Source: Paenibacillus tyrphae
GTDB taxonomy: Bacteria > Bacillota > Bacilli > Paenibacillales > NBRC-103111
Length of the DNA stretch: 64,000 bases
Direction: 5' to 3'
NCBI RefSeq assembly: GCF_027925525.1
Contig: NZ_BSDJ01000030.1
Location: 33,257 to 97,256 of the forward strand
In this document: piece by piece, positions 1 through 8,109 of the stretch
Numbering within the stretch: the stretch's first letter is position 1
How the letters are laid out: each line of letters starts with the position of its first letter
The notes under the pieces: model-generated
Database searches by the model: none
What the model was told of the DNA's origin: nothing
Seen by the model: only the letters and a program-made list of their open reading frames with translations
Made by a program: the position numbers and the translations under genes

Positions 1-720
1 CTTGATATGCTTGCCGACGCCGGGGGAGCCGGTGAACGTGTAGTACGTAATCCGCTGATCGTGCAGCAGCTGCTCGCCGACCGTGGAGCCGTCGCCGACG
101 ACGCATTGGACGTACCCGGCTGGCACACCCGCCTGCTCCAGCAGCTCGCACAGCTTGAGCGCAACCGCTGCGGTATCCGAAGCGGGCTTGATCACGATCG
201 GGTTGCCCGCAGCCAGCGCAGGGGCGACCTTGTGCGACACCAGATTGAGCGGGAAGTTGAACGGCGTAATCGCGCAGATAACGCCGACCGGCTTCTTGAT
301 CGTATAGATAAAGCGGTTGCCGACACCGGGTGTAGCCTGCGTCGGGACGATGTCACCCTTCAGATGCTTCGCTTCTTCAGCAGCGAGCAGGAACGTGTTG
401 GCCGAGCGGATGACCTCCACCTTGGCGTCGGTAATCGGCTTGCCGCCTTCCTGTGCGATGATCCGGGCAATCTCGTCCGCTTGCTCCCGCAGCAGAGCGG
501 ATACTTTGGAGAGCACGGTATAGCGGTATTCCGGCGTAAACGGCACCTCGCGAAAGGCGCGCTCCGCCGACTCAACGGCCAAGGATACCTCTCGCTCGCC
601 GGCTTTGCAGACCTGCGAGAACAGCTCGCCCGTATATTTATTGTAGATGGGGTGAACGTGTTCCGTTTCCACCCATTGTCCTCCGATGAACAGCTTTTGT
701 TTTGCGGTTGCCGTTTGCAT
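1..720 (-). CDS. NAD(P)-dependent aldehyde dehydrogenase, N-terminal part (runs off window)
   Basis: The minus-strand frame is open from an ATG at 718-720 to the window edge, giving the first 240 residues of an aldehyde dehydrogenase whose normal length is about 480-490. Visible family marks are the TPFNFPLN segment, whose Asn helps form the oxyanion hole, and FTGSPGVGKHIK, which belongs to the NAD(P)-binding fold. The catalytic Cys and Glu would lie beyond the edge. A G-rich ribosome site (acggggg) precedes the start, and only 17 nt separate it from the upstream permease, so it is the last visible gene of the quaternary-amine operon. In that setting it probably oxidises an aldehyde released by the Rieske oxygenase, for example betaine aldehyde or malic semialdehyde. 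The substrate is inferred from context only. Confidence 0.93.
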   Translation of the reverse strand, partial: MQTATAKQKLFIGGQWVETEHVHPIYNKYTGELFSQVCKAGEREVSLAVESAERAFREVPFTPEYRYTVLSKVSALLREQADEIARIIAQEGGKPITDAKVEVIRSANTFLLAAEEAKHLKGDIVPTQATPGVGNRFIYTIKKPVGVICAITPFNFPLNLVSHKVAPALAAGNPIVIKPASDTAAVALKLCELLEQAGVPAGYVQCVVGDGSTVGEQLLHDQRITYYTFTGSPGVGKHIK

Positions 721-737
721 AGCGAAACCCCCGTTCG

Positions 738-1394
738 TTAGTGTGATTTGGCTTTGTGCAGGTTACAGCCTGTTTTTTTCTCAATCCACCGCAGCAGGAA
801 ATCGATACTGACGGCCAGCAGCGCCGCGGGGATGGAGCCGGCCAGAACTTTGACGTCGTCGGTCGTCGCGATGCCGCGGTAGATCATCTCGCCGAGACCG
901 CCCGCGCCAACGAAGGTGGCGATCGTCGCCACCCCGATAGAGATCACGGTGGCGACCCGGAATCCGGCCATCATGACCGGCATCGCCAGCGGGAACTTCA
1001 CTTTGACGAGCAGTTGCAGGTCGGTCATGCCCATTCCTTTGCCGGCCTCGATCAGGTGCGGGTCCACGTTGCGCAGCCCTTCGTACGTATTCTGAATAAT
1101 CGGCAGAAACGAATAACAGATCAGCGCGATGATGGCAGTCGTATAGCCCAGACCGAAAAAGATCATGACGATAAGCAGCAGTGCGATCGAAGGGATGGTC
1201 TGCACCATGTTGACGAATACTTGAATCGTTTGGGCGATTGTGCGGTTGCGCGTCATGAAGACGGCAAGCGGGACGCCGATGGCAGCAGCCAGCAGTACGC
1301 CGCTCAGGCTCATATACAGATGCTCCAGCGTCAGTTTCAGGAGCTTATCCCAGTCTCTTGCCATCATCTCGAACACGCCGGCGAACGTTTGCAT
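738..1394 (-). CDS. OpuC-type quaternary amine ABC transporter, permease subunit 2
   Basis: This 218-residue integral membrane protein has about five to six hydrophobic segments and the BPD-transport permease signature around residues 95-155, with EAGKGMGMTDLQ forming the coupling-helix region that contacts the ATPase. It resembles OpuCD/OpuBD, the second membrane subunit of glycine-betaine/carnitine/choline importers. It starts 16 nt after the binding-protein stop behind a TAAGGAG ribosome site and is followed 17 nt later by the aldehyde dehydrogenase, so it is translated within the same message. Two different permease genes flanking the binding-protein gene is the usual OpuC arrangement. 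Confidence 0.93.
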   Translation of the reverse strand: MQTFAGVFEMMARDWDKLLKLTLEHLYMSLSGVLLAAAIGVPLAVFMTRNRTIAQTIQVFVNMVQTIPSIALLLIVMIFFGLGYTTAIIALICYSFLPIIQNTYEGLRNVDPHLIEAGKGMGMTDLQLLVKVKFPLAMPVMMAGFRVATVISIGVATIATFVGAGGLGEMIYRGIATTDDVKVLAGSIPAALLAVSIDFLLRWIEKKTGCNLHKAKSH

Positions 1395-1409
1395 GAGGCT
1401 TCACGCTCC

Positions 1410-2303
1410 TTACGATTTCAGTAATCCTTTTTGCTTCAGGAAATCCTTGGCGACTTGCTCCGGCTCCACCTTTTTCACGTCGGCCTGATAGTTGAGCTCG
1501 GTCATCGTTTTCGTATCGATCTGCCCCGCGAGCTTGTCCATGATTTCCTTGATTTCGGGATGCTTCTTCAACGTATCGTTGCGGACGACGGGGGAGGCTT
1601 GGTACGGCGGGAAAAACTTTTTGTCGTCCTCCAGCGTTTTCAGATTGTATTCCTTGAGCCGCGCATCGGTCGAGTACGCGAGCACGATATCCACGTCTTT
1701 GTTGCTGACGGCCTTGTAGACAAGTCCGATCTCCATCGGGGATGTTTTGCCGAATTCGAGGCCGTACGCTTTCTTGAAGGCCGGGTAGCCGTCAAGCGTC
1801 CGCTCCAGCCAGGCGTTGTCGGTGCCCAGACGCATTTCTTTGGCATGGGAAGCGACGTCGGATACTTTGTTCAGCTTCCATTGGTCGGCCAAATCCTGCC
1901 TCACGGTGAACACGTACGTGTTCTCAAAGCCGTAGGAGGGGAACCACGTTTGATCGAATTTCTCCTGAATGCCCTTCTGCACCATGGCGAGGGCGGCAGC
2001 GCTGTCCGCAGGCAATTCCTTCACGCCGAGCGTACCTGTGAGGTCCGTGCCGACGTAGCGGACGGCCGAAATCTGGATTTCGTTGCTTTTCATCGCATTG
2101 ACGATCACCGGCGTGGAGCCTAGCCCCGTCACGATATCCGCCTGCAGCTTCCGGTCCTCCATCATCAGCTTGATCATATTCGCAATGATCATCTGCTCGG
2201 AGGTCGATTGCGAGCCGATTTTGATCGTTTCTTTGGAAGAACAGCCTGCAAACAGCCCGGCCGTTAACGTCAGCGCCAGCAAAAGCCCCATCGTCTTTTT
2301 CAT
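1410..2303 (-). CDS. OpuC-type substrate-binding lipoprotein (quaternary amine)
   Basis: The 297-residue protein begins with a lipoprotein signal peptide ending in LTAGLFAGC, so the mature protein is lipid-anchored at the Cys and faces the outside. The remainder (KIGSQSTSEQMIIANMIK onward) is the two-lobed OpuAC/ProX-type fold that captures glycine betaine, choline or carnitine. The open frame extends upstream to 2426, but the ATG at 2303 is preceded by an ATGGGGGG ribosome site and leads directly into the signal peptide, so the longer form is rejected. It lies between two permease genes of the same importer. Which quaternary amine is bound cannot be read from the sequence. Confidence 0.93.
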   Translation of the reverse strand: MKKTMGLLLALTLTAGLFAGCSSKETIKIGSQSTSEQMIIANMIKLMMEDRKLQADIVTGLGSTPVIVNAMKSNEIQISAVRYVGTDLTGTLGVKELPADSAAALAMVQKGIQEKFDQTWFPSYGFENTYVFTVRQDLADQWKLNKVSDVASHAKEMRLGTDNAWLERTLDGYPAFKKAYGLEFGKTSPMEIGLVYKAVSNKDVDIVLAYSTDARLKEYNLKTLEDDKKFFPPYQASPVVRNDTLKKHPEIKEIMDKLAGQIDTKTMTELNYQADVKKVEPEQVAKDFLKQKGLLKS

Positions 2304-2325
2304 GATGAATCCCCCCATATGAGTT

Positions 2326-2967
2326 TTAAGGCTTGCGCAACCCTTTGGGCGTACACAGGTGTTGGAAACGTTTGGTGATAAAATCCGCAAGCACGGCGAG
2401 AATAGCGGCCGACATAGCGCCGGCAACGAGCATGTCCTGATTGGAGTTCGTAAGCCCGGTGAACACCAGATACCCGATCCCGCCTCCGCCGATCAGCGAA
2501 GCAAGCGTCGCCCAGCTGATCGTGTAAATCGCAGCTGTCCGAAATCCTCCCATAATGACAGAGATGGCGAGCGGAAGCTCGACTTGGAACAAAATTTGCA
2601 GGTCGGTCATGCCCATGCCTCTTGCGGCTTCTTTGGTAGCCGGATTGACTTCCCGGATACCCGTATACGTGTTCTGGAGCATCGGCAGGATCGAATACAG
2701 GAACAGCGCCATAATGGCGGGAAACGTGCCGATGCCGATGAGCGGAATCATGAAACCGAGCAGCGCAAGGCTCGGAATGGTCTGAATGACGTTCACGACG
2801 CCGATGACGTAATGGCTTGCTTTCTCCTTGCGGGTCAGCAGGATACCGAGCGGTACGGTCACGAGAAAGCCGGCGCCTACCGCTATTGCGGAGATATACA
2901 GGTGCTGCCAGATGACCGCCAAAATATCGGCGTATCGCTCGGAAACAAAGGCGAGAAACTCGTTCAT
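2326..2967 (-). CDS. OpuC-type quaternary amine ABC transporter, permease subunit 1
   Basis: This is a 213-residue membrane protein with several hydrophobic helices and the coupling loop AARGMGMTDLQ near residue 118, as in OpuCB/OpuBB. It is clearly related to the second permease of the operon (both carry VNVIQTIPS- or VNMVQTIPS-like and MGMTDLQ segments) but is not identical, consistent with a heterodimeric channel. It lies 22 nt downstream of the ATPase gene and 22 nt upstream of the binding lipoprotein gene. The order ATPase, permease, binding protein, permease matches opuCA-opuCB-opuCC-opuCD. Confidence 0.93.
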   Translation of the reverse strand: MNEFLAFVSERYADILAVIWQHLYISAIAVGAGFLVTVPLGILLTRKEKASHYVIGVVNVIQTIPSLALLGFMIPLIGIGTFPAIMALFLYSILPMLQNTYTGIREVNPATKEAARGMGMTDLQILFQVELPLAISVIMGGFRTAAIYTISWATLASLIGGGGIGYLVFTGLTNSNQDMLVAGAMSAAILAVLADFITKRFQHLCTPKGLRKP

Positions 2968-2989
2968 GCTTGCCGTCCCCCTTTTTTTG

Positions 2990-3790
2990 TCAGGACATTC
3001 CTGGCTGAAACTGGATGACGTCGTGGCTGGGCTGCGGTGGAAGATTGGTGCTTTGAATCGGCGTTTTTAACCGCTTCGGGCCGATGAAATCGGTTACAAA
3101 ATCACTGGCAGGACGGTGCAAAATGTCCGCAGGCTCTCCGAGCTGCACGACGCCGCCGCCCTGCATCAGACAGATGCGGTCCGCGATCTTGAGCGCCTCG
3201 TCCATATCGTGGGTAACGAAGACGATCGTCTTGTGGATCGCTTTCTGCAGCCGGACGAATTCGTCCTGCAGCTGCTCGCGGCTGATCGGATCGAGCGCGC
3301 TGAATGGCTCGTCCATCAGGATGATCGGCGGATCGGCCGCCAAGGCCCGGATGACGCCGACCCGCTGCTGCTGCCCGCCGCTGAGCTGAGCGGGGTAACG
3401 GTTCTTGTACACCTTCGGGTCGAGCCCGACCATGTCGAGCAGCTCGTCGACCTTTTTCTCGTAGGCGGCGGGGTCCATCTTTTTCAGCTTCGGGACGAGC
3501 GCCACGTTTTGTCCGATCGTCATATGCGGGAACAGGCCGATCTGTTGGATGACGTAGCCGATGCCGCGCCGGAGCTCGACCGGGTCCTGCTTGGAGATGT
3601 CCTGGCCGTTAATCTCGATCGTGCCGGAGGTTGGCTCGATGAGCCGGTTAATCATCTTCATGGTCGTCGTTTTACCGCAGCCGCTTGGACCGATCATGAC
3701 GAACAATTCGCCGCCGTGTATTTTAAGGTCCAACTGCTTGATGATCTGGTGGCCGTTGTACGTTTTGGACACGTTTTTGAAAGCAATCAT
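2990..3790 (-). CDS. OpuC-type ABC transporter ATPase, short form without CBS domains
   Basis: The protein carries Walker A (GPSGCGKTT), the ABC signature (LSGGQQQRVG), Walker B (IILMDEPFSALDP) and the switch His (FVTHDMDE), so it energises the importer encoded just downstream. The chosen start, ATG at 3790 (266 residues), follows TGAGGAGGGAGAG; the frame could be extended to a TTG at 3826, but that codon lies inside a repeat. Typical OpuCA/OpuAA proteins are about 380-400 residues and end in two CBS domains that sense ionic strength. This one stops after the core and lacks them, which argues against osmotic gating and for a catabolic importer. Confidence 0.93.
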   Translation of the reverse strand: MIAFKNVSKTYNGHQIIKQLDLKIHGGELFVMIGPSGCGKTTTMKMINRLIEPTSGTIEINGQDISKQDPVELRRGIGYVIQQIGLFPHMTIGQNVALVPKLKKMDPAAYEKKVDELLDMVGLDPKVYKNRYPAQLSGGQQQRVGVIRALAADPPIILMDEPFSALDPISREQLQDEFVRLQKAIHKTIVFVTHDMDEALKIADRICLMQGGGVVQLGEPADILHRPASDFVTDFIGPKRLKTPIQSTNLPPQPSHDVIQFQPGMS

Positions 3791-3810
3791 TCGATGTCTC
3801 TCCCTCCTCA

Positions 3811-3882
3811 AAGTTTTGCGAAGCAAAACTACTTCGTAAGCATAGGCTAAGTTTTGCGGAGCAAAACTACTTCGTAAGCATA
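3811..3882. repeat. Two tandem 34-bp palindromic repeats between oxygenase and ATPase genes
   Basis: Two copies of a 34-bp unit, at 3811-3844 and 3849-3882, differ at a single base and are spaced 38 bp apart. Each begins with the palindrome agttttgcgaagcaaaact (second copy: gga in the centre), followed by acttcgtaagcata. Each unit can fold into a short stem-loop in the operon transcript. They may be REP-like elements, or mRNA processing or stability elements separating oxygenase and transporter expression. Confidence 0.8.
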
Positions 3883-3907
3883 AGCTTCGTTTTCGGCGAA
3901 CGCTCCT

Positions 3908-4975
3908 TTACAGGTCCAAGGCTTCCCGCACCAGCTGCGCAAAATGATGCACGCCATGCTCCGTCGGGGAGCAGATGCCTTGACTGAACGCGCGGGACTT
4001 GAAGCCGATCTGCTCCAGTTCGACAATCTCCACGTCTTCCTTGCGCACTTGATCGGTGAAGGCGAGCAGCTCCTTTTGCTTCTCCGTCGGCTCGTCGCCT
4101 TCAAGAAATACGGTGTAGACGCCGAGCGTCGTCTCGTGGTCGACCGGGAACATCTGGATCGCAGACAGGTTGCCCGGCCCCGGATAGACCGTATACATCA
4201 CGTTCGGCCATATCCAGTAGAAGCGGCCTTCCTTCACTTCGGCGTCGTCGTAATCACTGCGGCTTTGCTTGACCGACGAGCCTTGAATGTTGCAGTACGG
4301 ACCGTTGATGATGTTGTATTTGCTCATGTCCAGCGTCGCCACGAAGCCGGGATGGGCAATCGGACAGTGGTCGCACTCTAAGAAATTATCGATGAACGCC
4401 TTCCAGTTGCATTTGATGATCCGCTGTTTCACCTCGTGCTTCTTCAGCTTGCCGAGAAATCCGAACTGTCCGATGTCTTCGAAAAAGTCGGCATAGGTTT
4501 CGGCCAGCGGCGCTGCGTTCTCGTCCAGATTGACGAAGATGAGCGAAGCTTGCGTCTCCACCCGCACGGACTTCAAGCAGTGGGCCCCGCTGCAGAAATC
4601 GTCCGATTCTTTGAAATTCGGGGCCTTATGAAGCTGACCGTTCAATTGGAACGTCCAGCCGTGGTAGGAGCACTGCAAAATCTTTTTATGTCCGGCCGCT
4701 TCCTTCTCCAGCTTCGTGGCCCGGTGCGGACAGACGTTATAGAAGGCGCGCAGCGTACCGTCCTGGTCGCGGACGACGATAATCGGTTCGCCCGCAGCCT
4801 CACAGGTGAAGTAATCGCCGGGCTTCGCCACCTGGCTCGTATGTCCGACGTAATTCCATGCCTTCGAAAATATTTTTTCTTTCTCCAGCTCCAAAATGCG
4901 GGGGTCCGTGTATAAGTAATAAGGCAGCGTAGGCAAAGCGCCCGTGTGGGAAACCGTCGATTTCTGCAGTGTCAT
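3908..4975 (-). CDS. Rieske non-haem iron oxygenase, alpha subunit (quaternary-amine type)
   Basis: The 355-residue protein has an N-terminal Rieske [2Fe-2S] domain with CPH (C of the first pair) and CSYH about 20 residues later, matching C-x-H...C-x2-H. The catalytic domain carries NFLECDHCPIAHPGF, giving the E-x2-H-x4-H iron ligand pattern. The residue three before the first His is Glu, not the Asp of aromatic-ring dioxygenases. A bridging Glu is known in the carnitine oxygenase CntA/YeaW and glycine-betaine oxygenase GbcA group. The ATG at 4975 is preferred over 5020 because GAAAGGGG precedes it. No reductase partner is visible in the window. Its operon mates (OpuC importer, aldehyde dehydrogenase) support attack on a quaternary amine; the exact substrate is inferred. 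Confidence 0.93.
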   Translation of the reverse strand: MTLQKSTVSHTGALPTLPYYLYTDPRILELEKEKIFSKAWNYVGHTSQVAKPGDYFTCEAAGEPIIVVRDQDGTLRAFYNVCPHRATKLEKEAAGHKKILQCSYHGWTFQLNGQLHKAPNFKESDDFCSGAHCLKSVRVETQASLIFVNLDENAAPLAETYADFFEDIGQFGFLGKLKKHEVKQRIIKCNWKAFIDNFLECDHCPIAHPGFVATLDMSKYNIINGPYCNIQGSSVKQSRSDYDDAEVKEGRFYWIWPNVMYTVYPGPGNLSAIQMFPVDHETTLGVYTVFLEGDEPTEKQKELLAFTDQVRKEDVEIVELEQIGFKSRAFSQGICSPTEHGVHHFAQLVREALDL

Positions 4976-5160
4976 GTCAGATAGCCCCTTTCGAATGTCC
5001 GTGATTTTGTGCCGTGGCATCCGGCCTTGGCGGAACTTGCATGCGCTTACAAGATAGCGCTTTCAAAACGGCGGTGATATAATATACCCGTACCGCCTCC
5101 AGCGATCGCCGGGCTTCCGTTCAAGTCGCTGCCGGCATTTCGCTTTCGTTTATAGTTATA

Positions 5161-5175
5161 GCAAGTTCCGTGCCA
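5161..5175 (-). promoter_or_regulatory. Sigma-54 (-24/-12) promoter of the Rieske-OpuC-aldehyde dehydrogenase operon
   Basis: On the minus strand the sequence reads TGGCACGGAACTTGC, which matches the sigma-54 consensus TGGCACG-N4-TTGC exactly, with ten bases between the GG and GC elements. Transcription would start near 5150 and run about 175 nt before the oxygenase start at 4975. A sigma-54 activator gene and rpoN lie directly next door, which fits. Confidence 0.92.
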
Positions 5176-5237
5176 ACCGCAAAAAGCCCGGGAATAGGGG
5201 AAATCCTGCCGTCCCTCGTGAGAACTGCCGTAATTTT

Positions 5238-5274
5238 GAGTCGTTTTTGACTCAAATGAGTTATTTTTGACTCA
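5238..5274. promoter_or_regulatory. Two inverted repeats, probable upstream activator sites
   Basis: Two similar palindromic sites sit in tandem: GAGTCgtttttGACTC (5238-5253) and TGAGTtatttttgACTCA (5257-5274). The core GAGTyrTTTTTGACTCA repeats with a 20-bp period. They lie roughly 65-115 bp upstream of the -24/-12 promoter and just ahead of the activator gene, the classical position for enhancer sites of an AAA+ sigma-54 activator. Binding by the neighbouring activator is inferred. Confidence 0.75.
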
Positions 5275-5306
5275 TTAAAATCGAATCGAATGGAGGAGAA
5301 CGCCGA

Positions 5307-6689
5307 ATGTCAAACCCGACGCAGCCCATCGAACCGATTCAGATCAGCCATGACACGCTGCAAAAAATATTGGACAACTCTTCGGATGAAATCTTCGTCG
5401 TCGACGGCAGCCAGCGCATCGTCTATGTCAATCATGCCTGTGAGCGGCATTACGGACTCAAGCCGGCCGAGGTGATCGGCCGCAATACGATGGAGCTGTT
5501 CGAGGAAGGGTATTGGACGCCTTCCATTATTCCTCCCGTATTCGAGCGGAAGAAGACGGTCACGATGAAGCAAACGACGTACCTCGGCGGTGAACTGATC
5601 ACGACGGCGGTGCCGATTCTGAACCAGGCGGGCGACATCGAGCTGGTCGTCATCAACTCCAAGGAGCTGCAAAATTACAAGAGCCTGGAGATCAAGGACG
5701 CTCAGACGGGACAACCCGCCGATCCGGATGCGCCGGAAGCAAACTTAATAACGAACAGTGAGAAGATGGAGAGCGTCATCAAATTTTGCAAAAAGATCGC
5801 AAGCGTCGATTCGACCGTGCTGATTCAAGGCGAATCCGGTACGGGCAAGAGCGTCCTTGCAAAATATATTCATAAAATGAGCCGCCGCAAAAAAGGTCCG
5901 CTGCTTACGATCAACTGCGCGGCGATTCCGGAGGAGCTGCTCGAATCGGAGCTGTTCGGCTATGCGCAGGGCGCGTTCACCGGCGCGAGCAAAACAGGCA
6001 AGGTCGGCCTGATCGAATCGGCAAATAACGGCACGCTGTTTCTCGACGAGGTCGGGGAAATCTCGCCGAAAATCCAGGCGAAGCTGCTGCAGGTGATCCA
6101 GGACCATGAGTTCATTCCGGTCGGCGGCCGGGAGACGAAAAAGGTGGACATCCGCATCATTGCGGCCACCAACCGGAACTTGTACGACATGGTGCAAAAC
6201 CGGCAGTTCCGGGAAGATCTGTACTATCGGCTCAACGTGATCGATATCAAAATTCCGCCGCTGCGCGAACGTACGAAGGACATTATTCCGCTGACGTATT
6301 ATTTTCTGCACAAATTCAACAAGCAGTACGGCGTCAACCAACTGATTTCGCAGGCGACGCTGGACATTTTCTCCGCTTACTCCTGGCCGGGCAATCTAAG
6401 GCAGCTGGAAAATCTGATCGAGAAGCTGGTCGTCACGACCGATTCCGTCATTGAAGCGTCGGACTTGCCGGAGCACATGCTCCAGCATACGAAGGCCAGA
6501 ACGCCGTCCGCTTCGCTGCCTGCGGCGCTGGACGATGCGCTGGCGGAGGTCGAAAAGCAGCTTGTCACGGCCGCGTACCAGAAGCTGGGGAGTACGCGCA
6601 GAGTGGCCGAGCATTTGCAGATCAGCCAAACGAAGGCTGCACGCCTGATCCGCAAGTACGGCGGCTCCTCAGGCGAGCCGCCGCACTAA
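5307..6689 (+). CDS. Sigma-54-dependent transcriptional activator with PAS domain
   Basis: This 460-residue bacterial enhancer-binding protein has an N-terminal PAS domain (about residues 15-120; ILDNSSDEIFVVDGSQRIVYVN). The AAA+ domain follows (about 145-375), with Walker A GESGTGKS, the sigma-54 contact loop GAFTGA, Walker B TLFLDEVGE and an arginine-rich sensor region. A C-terminal helix-turn-helix (RRVAEHLQISQTKAARLI) completes it. A TGGAGGAGAA ribosome site precedes the ATG. It is divergent from the oxygenase operon, whose promoter is sigma-54 type, so it most likely activates that operon in response to a small ligand sensed by the PAS domain. It converges on rpoN with only 25 nt between the genes. 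Confidence 0.95.
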   Translation: MSNPTQPIEPIQISHDTLQKILDNSSDEIFVVDGSQRIVYVNHACERHYGLKPAEVIGRNTMELFEEGYWTPSIIPPVFERKKTVTMKQTTYLGGELITTAVPILNQAGDIELVVINSKELQNYKSLEIKDAQTGQPADPDAPEANLITNSEKMESVIKFCKKIASVDSTVLIQGESGTGKSVLAKYIHKMSRRKKGPLLTINCAAIPEELLESELFGYAQGAFTGASKTGKVGLIESANNGTLFLDEVGEISPKIQAKLLQVIQDHEFIPVGGRETKKVDIRIIAATNRNLYDMVQNRQFREDLYYRLNVIDIKIPPLRERTKDIIPLTYYFLHKFNKQYGVNQLISQATLDIFSAYSWPGNLRQLENLIEKLVVTTDSVIEASDLPEHMLQHTKARTPSASLPAALDDALAEVEKQLVTAAYQKLGSTRRVAEHLQISQTKAARLIRKYGGSSGEPPH

Positions 6690-6714
6690 TGCGATGCCAT
6701 ATACCCCGGGCCGT

Positions 6715-8016
6715 TCAGGCCTGCGTCCGCAGCCGGGAGGACAAGAGGTGCATCTCCTCCCGGTATTTCATCACCGTCCGCCGCGAAATCCGAATCCCTT
6801 CCCGCACGAGCAGATCGGTAATCTTCTGGTCGGACAACGGGGTGCGTTTATCCTCTTGCTCGATCAGCAGCTTGATCTTCGCCTTGACGCTCGCGGCCGA
6901 TGCCGCGTCGCCTTCCTCCGTCTGCAGCCCCGCCGAGAAAAAATAGCTCAGCTCGAAAAATCCCTGCGGCGTCTGAACGACCTTGTGCTGTACGGCGCGG
7001 CTCACCGTCGACTCGTGAAGCTCCAGCCTTTCCGCTACCGCCTTCAGGTTCATCGGCTTCAGCCGGTCGATACCTTCCGTGAAGAACGCCGCCTGCTCCG
7101 AGACGATGCATTCAATGACGCGGTAGAGCGTCCGTTTCCGCTGCTCCACGCTGCGGATCAGCCACTGCGCGGCCTGCTCGTGCTGGCGCAAGTAGCTTTT
7201 CGTATCTTTACAGATGCTGTCGGCCAGCATCTGCCGATAGGACGTGTTCAGCGAGAGACGCGGCAAATGAGCCTCGCTCATCCGTATCACGAGCTGCCCC
7301 CGCACGCATTCGATGTAAGCGTCCGGTTCGACATAGGCGGCGTGCGTGCTGCCGTACAGCAGGCCCGGACGGGGATGCAGGCTGCGGATATAAGCGAGCG
7401 CTTGCATGACATCGTCCAGCGGAATGCCGAGCTTATCCGCAATGGTCTTGTGCCGTCCGGCGCCGAGATCGGCCAGATGACGGCTGACGAGCGGCTCCGC
7501 CCAAGGGTGCGCGCCGGGGTCTCTGCGAATTTGCAGCAGCAGACACTCCTGCAAATTTCGCGCGCCGATGCCTGCCGGGGCGGCCTCTTGCAGTCTGTAA
7601 AGCGCTTCCAAAACCTCGTCGGCGGAGACGCCGAATACTTCGCCCGCTTCTTCCGGCGAGATCGTGACATAACCGTTTTCATTCAAATTGCCTGCCAAAT
7701 AACATGCGATCCGGTGTGTCGGCTCGGGCAGACCGATCAGGCGAAGCTCGCCGAGCAGCATTTGCTCCAGCGTCGGAGCCTGCCCGCCGATGTTGTTCAG
7801 CGCATGGTCCTGCCGCGTTGTATCGGACCCGGCGGTCCGGCTTCGCGACGGGGGGAGCCACTCGATGTCGAGGACCGGATTTTCCACCGCTTGCTCCTGT
7901 AAATATTCCGATAATTCCGTGGCAGACAGCTGCAACAGTTGAATGGATTGTCTAAGCTGCGGTGTCAAATGAACCTTCAACGTCTGCACTTGGGTTAGAG
8001 AGGGACGCAATGACAT
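6715..8016 (-). CDS. rpoN: RNA polymerase sigma-54 factor RpoN (SigL)
   Basis: The protein has the N-terminal glutamine-rich activator-interacting region (LTPQLRQSIQLLQLSATEL), the core-binding and helix-turn-helix regions (LHESTVSRAVQHK), and near the C-terminus the RpoN box as SRRTVMKYREEM, which reads the -24 element. It is slightly shorter than enterobacterial RpoN, as usual for Gram-positive SigL. Two starts are possible: GTG at 8025 and ATG at 8016. The ATG is chosen because GGGTGATC, complementary to the 16S tail, lies just upstream. It serves the -24/-12 promoter at 5161-5175 and probably others elsewhere. Confidence 0.96.
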   Translation of the reverse strand: MSLRPSLTQVQTLKVHLTPQLRQSIQLLQLSATELSEYLQEQAVENPVLDIEWLPPSRSRTAGSDTTRQDHALNNIGGQAPTLEQMLLGELRLIGLPEPTHRIACYLAGNLNENGYVTISPEEAGEVFGVSADEVLEALYRLQEAAPAGIGARNLQECLLLQIRRDPGAHPWAEPLVSRHLADLGAGRHKTIADKLGIPLDDVMQALAYIRSLHPRPGLLYGSTHAAYVEPDAYIECVRGQLVIRMSEAHLPRLSLNTSYRQMLADSICKDTKSYLRQHEQAAQWLIRSVEQRKRTLYRVIECIVSEQAAFFTEGIDRLKPMNLKAVAERLELHESTVSRAVQHKVVQTPQGFFELSYFFSAGLQTEEGDAASAASVKAKIKLLIEQEDKRTPLSDQKITDLLVREGIRISRRTVMKYREEMHLLSSRLRTQA

Positions 8017-8109
8017 TCGGATCACCCGCTTCGTAAATAATTCGTATGTGTGATCTATTATACAGCACCTGCGGGTGAAAGTTTTAGCGTAATTTTTTCC
8101 CTATCCGCT

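Noticed and set aside
7..741. 244-codon plus-strand frame at the left edge
   Set aside because: Antisense of the aldehyde dehydrogenase, whose minus-strand frame holds clear motifs.
756..1424. 222-codon plus-strand frame over the permease gene
   Set aside because: Shadow of a conserved permease; protein is His/Asp/Arg-rich nonsense.
5026..5040. Second sigma-54-like site TTGGCGGAACTTGC on the plus strand
   Set aside because: Only eight bases separate the GG and GC elements instead of ten, and it points toward no suitable gene start.
6694..7902. 402-codon open frame on the plus strand
   Set aside because: It is fully antisense to rpoN, lacks a ribosome site and has the low-complexity Arg/Gln-rich content of a shadow frame in GC-rich DNA.
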